Source: Bacteroidales bacterium
Lineage (GTDB): Bacteria; Bacteroidota; Bacteroidia; Bacteroidales; UBA932
Length of the DNA stretch: 64,000 nucleotides
Direction: 5' to 3'
NCBI GenBank assembly: GCA_017962025.1
Contig: JAGCWD010000123.1
Coordinates: 24,219-88,218 of the forward strand
This document shows, piece by piece, positions 58,997-64,000 of this stretch. Both the position numbers and the translations under genes were made by a program. Positions within the stretch are counted from its first letter, which is position 1; every line of letters begins with the position of its first letter. The notes beneath the pieces are model-generated. The model was not told the DNA's origin and made no database searches. It saw only the letters and a list, made by a program, of their open reading frames with translations.

Positions 58997-61765
58997 TTAA
59001 TAACCGTAGTTCTGCTCGAAATAAATGCCATTGTTGGACTGTATAATCTGGATGGGAATCGGGAGCACGTAGTTGTGCGGCTGGATATTAGGACGATGAC
59101 GCGTGTTGCCGAGGGCATCGGTGTAAGCCTCGCGGCCGTGGTCGTCGTGCTCATATCCGAAGCCGTACTTGCGGGTGCGCTCGTACAGGGTGTTCGAAGT
59201 AGTGGCATCCTGGGTAGGATACTTGTCCAGAACATAGGTGGCGTTCGGGTTGCAGGACAGGCGGCTTAGGGTTACCCAGCGCTGCTCCTCACCGAAGAGT
59301 TCTCGCACACGCTCATCAAGGATGTAGTCGATGTCGATATCACCTGCTGTAGCGGGCTTTGCACCTGCACGGTTACGAAGGACATTGATGTCTTCCGCTG
59401 CACCAGACTTGTTACCCTGGGCGAGACGGGCCTCTGCACGGAGCAGATAGGTCTCAGCGATACGGATCATGTACCAGTCGGTGTCGTAGTAGCAGTTGTT
59501 GTTGTCAATGATGTGCCTGTCATCGGAGAACTTCCAATAACGAGGGGTGATGTTCACGGTATCGGAAGCTGTCACTGTGTACAGGCCTGCATCTACACGG
59601 GCCTTGACCTCTTTCTTGACCTCAGACCACTTCTTTCCTGAAGGAGTATAGTAGTCACGCTGGACCATAACTTCGCTTCCACGGAAGTCGTTAGGGTCAT
59701 CCCAGTAGGAGCCGAGGATGTCACCTGCAGGACGCACTACGTACTCGGAAGCAAGGAGACCCTGGCCTGTGCTTGCGTTATTGCCTTGTGTGCGGCAAGC
59801 CAGGGAATCTAAACGGGTGGAAAGGTTGTAAGCAAGTTTGCGACCCTGTGCCTCGGGGATGTTAGCGCCGGGAGTTCCAGCACCGGCGGGATTGACACCT
59901 TCTGGGAAGCAGACTGCATCAGCGGTGAACACAAAATAAACCATTCCGTCAGAGCCCATCCTGGTACCGTTCTTTCCACCCAGGGGGATCCAGGGAGCCC
60001 ATGTGGACTCAAGCACGGGTCTGTGCATACGCCACCAGGAGTCTCCGGATTGGTAATCAATTTGGGCAACCCAAATGGCTTCCTTGTTGTCTGGTGCATT
60101 GGGATTGGATTCGGGAGCAAAAGTCCCCGCTTGGGTCATACCGGAAGTACGGAAAAGATCCCAATATGCACCCTTTGGGGCGGAGAGGGAGTTGCCGTAG
60201 CGGTCGACAGTCTGGTCCTTGCGGTTTCCGAAACGGGAGGTCATGAGGTGATAGTCACCGTCCTGTCCGTTGATGACGCGGCTGGCGGCAGCCTCGGCTT
60301 CGGCGAACTCACCAAGCGAGAGATGGATCTCGGAAAGGTAGTGGGCTGCGGCAGCCTTGGTCACGGAACCCAGTGCACGGGGAGAGAAGGGGAGGTTCTC
60401 CTCTGCATACTCAAAGTCGGCAGCAATCTTTTCCCAGGCCTCTTCACGTGTAATCATTGCCTGGTCAAAACTGTCAGACTGCATTGCATGTTCAGAATAA
60501 ACCACTTGGCCGAACATGCCGGTAATGACGCGGAAGGCCCAGGCGCGGAGGAACACTGCTTCAGCACGGAGGTTGTTCTTGACAGTCTCGTTTGTGTATC
60601 CCATCTCTGGATGCTCGTCAATCCAATCAACCACTTTATTAGCGAGGTTTGAAAGAATATACATATGCTCACTATAGAAGCTAGCATATCCGCTTTCTGG
60701 AGTCAGGGTAGTCCAATTGGAGAAGTGGGAGGCGGCACTGGTGGGAGCGAAGGTGTCCAAGCCCAGGCCGAAGAGCATCCAGCTGTGGTCGGCGCCGGCA
60801 CGCTGGTTACCGAATATCATATACTGGACTTTCAAGTAGGCAGTATCAAGAGCCATCTCGACATGCTGGAAGTTCGGATCGTCGATAGGAATGATTCCTG
60901 TCTTCTGGGAATAGGTTGCGCCGGCATCAATATTACTGATTCGTCCGAAGTTGGAGCGCTTGGCGGTGAGTACCCCAGTCTTCTCGACAGTGGCTTCTTC
61001 CGTATAATTCTCCAGTTTGATAGAGAAACCATTCGAGAATGTGGTAGGGAAGATCACGATGTAATAATACTGCCCGACCTCGAAGTATTCCCCTGCTGGA
61101 GCCTCGAGGACTACCTCGTCGGAGCCGTCTATTATTTCGGCGGCAGGGATTCCGTTTTCGAAACGTACTTCAGCCTTGCCGGTGATAAGTTCACCGTTAC
61201 CGCTCTTCAGGGTTACTCTCTTGATTCCCTCTTTTGTAACTGAGAACTTCACTCCTCCGCAGATGTTGTAGAAGCCCATGGTAAGACCCTGGGAGCGGCC
61301 CAGTGAAGGGAACGTGTTGGTAGCAAATGAACCTGGGACAGCTGTCTGCTTCTTGGGAAGAGTCATTGTAACTGAAGTACCATCGCAGGAGGCATCCTCT
61401 TGGTAAGGGTAGAGACCCCAGAAATATGTCTGGTCATCAGGAATCTCGCCGCCACCTGTAATTGCGGTAATTACACCGGTGAAGTTAGTGACCTTTGTGG
61501 TGTCAGTAGTGTTGACGGAAGTAAACTTGCTTCCTCCGTCAGTACCACTACCATAGAATAGGCTGATGGCATCACCTGGTACCCACCAGATGGATCCATC
61601 AGCATTGTCACGGTAGGTCCTGGTCATGGTCTCGTCTCCCTCACGGGTGGCAGTAATGGTGAGTTCCTTCCCAATATTCTGCTGATCCGGGAAGCTTTCT
61701 TCCATCGTGCAGCTTACTGCTGCAAGGGCAATCAGAGCCCCAAGGCTTAATATTGCATTTTTCAT
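58997..61765 (-). CDS. Hybrid lipoprotein: fimbrillin-like N-terminal domain + SusD/RagB domain
   Basis: 922 residues from the ATG at 61763-61765; a 27-residue longer frame would run into the neighbour gene. Lipoprotein Cys19 (ALAAVSCTMEE). Residues about 25-290 are strand-rich and fimbrillin-like (TRTYRDNADGSIWWVPGDAI, FWGLYPYQEDASCDGTSVTM), nearly identical to the N-terminus of the neighbour gene. After IIPIDDPNFQ (about 305) a complete SusD/RagB domain begins: MFGLGLDTFAPT-like (WMLFGLGLDTFAPTSAAS), EAVFLRAWAFRVITGMFGQVV, KAAAAHYLSEIHLSLGEFAEAE, PAGDILGSYW, AETYLLRAEARLAQGN, RWVTLSRLSC. It probably binds a glycan or peptide at the cell surface. No susC lies next to it. Confidence 0.88.
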   Translation of the reverse strand: MKNAILSLGALIALAAVSCTMEESFPDQQNIGKELTITATREGDETMTRTYRDNADGSIWWVPGDAISLFYGSGTDGGSKFTSVNTTDTTKVTNFTGVITAITGGGEIPDDQTYFWGLYPYQEDASCDGTSVTMTLPKKQTAVPGSFATNTFPSLGRSQGLTMGFYNICGGVKFSVTKEGIKRVTLKSGNGELITGKAEVRFENGIPAAEIIDGSDEVVLEAPAGEYFEVGQYYYIVIFPTTFSNGFSIKLENYTEEATVEKTGVLTAKRSNFGRISNIDAGATYSQKTGIIPIDDPNFQHVEMALDTAYLKVQYMIFGNQRAGADHSWMLFGLGLDTFAPTSAASHFSNWTTLTPESGYASFYSEHMYILSNLANKVVDWIDEHPEMGYTNETVKNNLRAEAVFLRAWAFRVITGMFGQVVYSEHAMQSDSFDQAMITREEAWEKIAADFEYAEENLPFSPRALGSVTKAAAAHYLSEIHLSLGEFAEAEAAASRVINGQDGDYHLMTSRFGNRKDQTVDRYGNSLSAPKGAYWDLFRTSGMTQAGTFAPESNPNAPDNKEAIWVAQIDYQSGDSWWRMHRPVLESTWAPWIPLGGKNGTRMGSDGMVYFVFTADAVCFPEGVNPAGAGTPGANIPEAQGRKLAYNLSTRLDSLACRTQGNNASTGQGLLASEYVVRPAGDILGSYWDDPNDFRGSEVMVQRDYYTPSGKKWSEVKKEVKARVDAGLYTVTASDTVNITPRYWKFSDDRHIIDNNNCYYDTDWYMIRIAETYLLRAEARLAQGNKSGAAEDINVLRNRAGAKPATAGDIDIDYILDERVRELFGEEQRWVTLSRLSCNPNATYVLDKYPTQDATTSNTLYERTRKYGFGYEHDDHGREAYTDALGNTRHRPNIQPHNYVLPIPIQIIQSNNGIYFEQNYGY

Positions 61766-61781
61766 AATATAATGATGTCTA

Positions 61782-63893
61782 TCAATTACCATCTCCCCAG
61801 TCATCTTCACCTGTCCCTTCACCGCCGCCGTTATCAGGCTTAACAACTATTTGGGTTTCGGAAGGAAGCTGTAGGACCTGAATCTCTTGTCCTTGAGAAA
61901 CATACAGAGTTGCCATAAGATTGTTTCCGTTGGAATCATTCATCGGAGAACATTGCAGAATTGTTAATAATGCGTTCTTAGACACATCCAAAGATATTAG
62001 CTGGTTTTTGTAGCATTGAAGAGTTTTCAGCGCCGCATTATTCGACAAATCCAAAGTGGTCAACAGGCAATCGGGACACCACAAACTTTCCAACGCTATG
62101 TTGCTAGACACGTCTAATGCGGACAACGGAGTTCTGCCACATTGTAAAATGCGCAAAGCAATATTGCTAGACACGTCAAGTGTTGATAGCGGGTTATCAT
62201 AACAAGAAAGAGTTGTAAGCTCTGTGTTCTTTGAAATATCAATTGCGGTCAATTGGTTGCCTTGGCATGACAGAGAAGTTAATGCCGTGTTCTTAGAAAC
62301 ATCAAGTGCTGTCAATTGGTTCTCACCGCAATACAGACGAGTCAGCGCCGTGTTCTTTGAAACGTCCAAGGAAGTGAGTTGATTCCTGTCGCACAAGATA
62401 CCTGTCAAACCAGTACAACTTGAGACATCTAAACTAGTGAGTTGATTATTATCACACCATAGAGATGAAAGAGAGTTGGTTTTTGGCAATTCAAGAGTAG
62501 TTAGCTGATTGCTTGCACAATGAATCCAACTCAAAGCCGTATTATTTGATAAGTCGAGCTCGGTAAGTTGGTTGTCAGAGCATTGTAAAGAGACAAGCGC
62601 CGTGTTATTAGACACATCGAGGGATGTGAGTTGATGACCTTGGCACCAAAACAATTCCAAAGCGGTATTATTCGAGACATTAACAGTTGAAAACCAGTTG
62701 CTTGAACAGTATAGAGTTTTAAGCTCTACATTCTTAGATAGATCAAGGTCGTTCAATTGGTTGTCTGAACAATCTAAGTATATCAGAGAAGTGTTATTCG
62801 AAATATCAAGGGATGTCAATTGACCTAAACTCGTATAGTTACCAGCACATTTCAAGGATTGCAAATTCTCCATAAACTCAATTCCCCGGACAGATTCAAT
62901 CTCATCAGTACATACATCAATCGATGTAATAGCTTCCGCTTCCTCATAACTAATCTCCCCATCTCCATTCCCATCGAAGTTCTCCACCAGGTAAGCCTTG
63001 AAGTTGGCGTCCTCAACCGGGATATTGCCTGTCTTCTTGCTGTACGTCGCACCAGTATCGATGTTGGCGATCCTTCCGAAATTGGAACGTTTCGCGTTAA
63101 TTGTTCCAGTCTTCTCGACAGTCGCCTCCTCGGTAAAGGTCTCAAGGGTCACGGTGAACCCATTGGTGAACTTCGTAGGGAACATCACCAGGAAATAGTA
63201 TTTTCCAGGCTCGAAGTATTCCCCTGCGGGAGCCTCGAGGACCACCTCGTCGGAACCGTCTATGATCTCGGCTACAGGGATTCCTCCTTCAAAACCAACC
63301 TTTGCCTTACCGGTAAGGAGTTCACCATTCCTGCTCTTCAAGGTGACCTTCTTGATTCCCTCCTTTGTCACAGAGAACTTCATTCCGCTGCAGATGTTGT
63401 AGAAGCCCATGGTAAGCCCCTGTGAGCGGCCCAGTGAAGGGAATGTGTTGGTAGCGAATGTACCGGGTACAGCTGTCTGCTCCTTGGGAAGGGTCATCGT
63501 AACTGAAGTACCATCGCAGGAAGCATCCTCCTGGTAAGGGTACAATCCCCAGAAATAAGTCTGGTCAACCGCAATCTCGCCACCGCCAGTTATGGCAGTA
63601 ATTACGCCAGTGAAGTTGGTCACTTTAGTGGTGTCGGTAGTGTTGACGGAAGTGAACTTGCTTCCTCCGTTGGTCCCGCTGCCGTAGAAGAGACTTATAG
63701 CATCACCCGGTATCCACCAGATAGACATGTCGGAATCGTCACGGTATGTCCTGGTCATGGTTTCGTCTCCCTCACGTGTGGCAGTTATAGTGAGTTCCAG
63801 CTCATTAGTCTGGATATCCTGGAAATTCTCTTCCAAAGTGCAGCCGACAGCTAACAAAGCCATTGTTGCGAAAACAAAGGGGCTCTTTTTCAT
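61782..63893 (-). CDS. Hybrid lipoprotein: fimbrillin-like domain + EF-hand-like loop + 14 leucine-rich repeats
   Basis: 703 residues, lipoprotein Cys18 (MALLAVGCTLEE). Residues about 30-300 match the fimbrillin-like module of the SusD hybrid at about 85-90% identity. The junction NIPVEDANFK (about 295) leads into NFDGNGDGEISYEE, an EF-hand-like calcium loop, then from about 350 to 650 about 14 tandem 21-residue leucine-rich repeats of the form LTSLDVSNNTALxxLxCxxNQ with a conserved Cys in each unit. The end EGTGEDDWGDGN is acidic and glycine-rich. Likely a surface adhesin or binding protein. It precedes the SusD hybrid by 16 bp. Confidence 0.85.
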   Translation of the reverse strand: MKKSPFVFATMALLAVGCTLEENFQDIQTNELELTITATREGDETMTRTYRDDSDMSIWWIPGDAISLFYGSGTNGGSKFTSVNTTDTTKVTNFTGVITAITGGGEIAVDQTYFWGLYPYQEDASCDGTSVTMTLPKEQTAVPGTFATNTFPSLGRSQGLTMGFYNICSGMKFSVTKEGIKKVTLKSRNGELLTGKAKVGFEGGIPVAEIIDGSDEVVLEAPAGEYFEPGKYYFLVMFPTKFTNGFTVTLETFTEEATVEKTGTINAKRSNFGRIANIDTGATYSKKTGNIPVEDANFKAYLVENFDGNGDGEISYEEAEAITSIDVCTDEIESVRGIEFMENLQSLKCAGNYTSLGQLTSLDISNNTSLIYLDCSDNQLNDLDLSKNVELKTLYCSSNWFSTVNVSNNTALELFWCQGHQLTSLDVSNNTALVSLQCSDNQLTELDLSNNTALSWIHCASNQLTTLELPKTNSLSSLWCDNNQLTSLDVSSCTGLTGILCDRNQLTSLDVSKNTALTRLYCGENQLTALDVSKNTALTSLSCQGNQLTAIDISKNTELTTLSCYDNPLSTLDVSSNIALRILQCGRTPLSALDVSSNIALESLWCPDCLLTTLDLSNNAALKTLQCYKNQLISLDVSKNALLTILQCSPMNDSNGNNLMATLYVSQGQEIQVLQLPSETQIVVKPDNGGGEGTGEDDWGDGN

Positions 63894-63921
63894 TGTAGTA
63901 TGTATTGAATTATATTCTTAC

Positions 63922-64000
63922 TTAGTCATCCCAGCATTCTTCACCCGTACCTTCTGAGTCGCCATCACACACAGACTGGCAGATGACAGTTTCATTTTTA
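63922..64000 (-). CDS. Third family member, C-terminal tail only (start outside window)
   Basis: The minus strand is open from the window edge to the stop at 63922-63924. The 25 visible residues end in SEGTGEECWDD, closely matching the tail EGTGEDDWGDGN of the LRR protein, so this is probably a further paralogue transcribed ahead of it. The 28 bases between it and the LRR start contain no terminator. Nothing can be said of its domains. Confidence 0.6.
   Translation of the reverse strand, partial: KNETVICQSVCDGDSEGTGEECWDD

Noticed and set aside
61950-62820. The regular 63-bp periodicity as a non-coding satellite
   Set aside because: It is the leucine-rich repeat coding region with an open frame and consistent 21-residue units.
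58997-63893. The SusD hybrid as an assembly chimera between repeated modules
   Set aside because: The two modules differ at many scattered, mostly synonymous positions, and both junctions keep frame at a matching short motif. It is not excluded, so long-read checking is advised.
1-64000. CRISPR arrays, phage or integrase genes, rRNA, transposases
   Set aside because: I saw no regularly spaced direct repeats with unique spacers, no integrase, transposase or phage structural genes, and no rRNA sequence.

Overview
The window looks like a chromosomal segment from a member of the Bacteroidota, most likely a Bacteroidales-type gut or host-associated anaerobe. The signs are the TAnnTTTG (-7) promoter element repeated at many gene starts (twice with a TTTG -33 box exactly 19 bp upstream), the lack of obvious Shine-Dalgarno sequences, many lipoproteins, a SusD-type protein, fimbrillin-like domains, DUF5106 and DUF6057 family proteins, and an anaerobic Ser-type sulfatase. 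Genus cannot be set from the sequence alone. The window starts inside one gene (PpiD-like chaperone) and ends inside another (third member of a surface-lipoprotein family).

Layout. 0-7 kb: PpiD-like tail, a repeat-bearing lipoprotein downstream of ychF, a secreted endonuclease/phosphatase-fold protein, galK, and a minus-strand operon of YeiH-type exporter, small membrane protein and CpXC protein. 7-16 kb: a 1047-residue metalloprotease-like, propeller and barrel protein, then a plus-strand operon DUF5106-galM-thyA-folA and two tandem NSS transporters. 16-22 kb: an alkaline-phosphatase/HAD fusion lipoprotein, a secreted alpha-toroid protein, and queH carrying an in-frame palindromic insertion. 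22-28 kb: a five-gene tripartite ABC efflux operon with a palindrome at its promoter. 28-33 kb: S41 protease, GH13 amylase, C69 dipeptidase. 33-41 kb: metX with a dicarboxylate/amino acid symporter, ispF with a sodium:solute symporter, tRNA-Gln and tRNA-Met, an orphan sdhC, an attenuator-controlled trpB2, and aroC. 41-49.5 kb: sufB-pnuC-sufC-short sufD-ispE-ybaK-like-DUF6057-CxxCH propeller lipoprotein. 49.5-55.3 kb (minus): lipoprotein hydrolase, sulfatase, PPC protein, aroB, aroD-aroA fusion. 55.5-58.6 kb: beta-helix lipoprotein and a peptidase S51/ATP-grasp fusion. 59-64 kb: surface lipoproteins sharing one N-terminal module, fused to SusD in one gene and to leucine-rich repeats in the next.

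How the parts work together. Aromatic biosynthesis is well represented: aroB, aroD-aroA, aroC and trpB2. trpB2 lies behind a 17-codon leader peptide with tandem Trp codons and a terminator/antiterminator pair, so it should respond to charged tRNA-Trp. Isoprenoid (ispE, ispF), Fe-S (suf), folate/dTMP (thyA, folA) and galactose (galK, galM) genes are housekeeping. The secreted hydrolases, sulfatase, SusD-type lipoprotein and symporters fit life on host or dietary glycans and peptides.

The most unusual items are the in-frame 140-bp palindromic element in queH, the fimbrillin-SusD hybrid with its LRR sister, the S51/ATP-grasp fusion, the trp attenuator, the HEGRH metalloprotease-like/propeller/barrel protein, and the AP/HAD double-phosphatase fusion.
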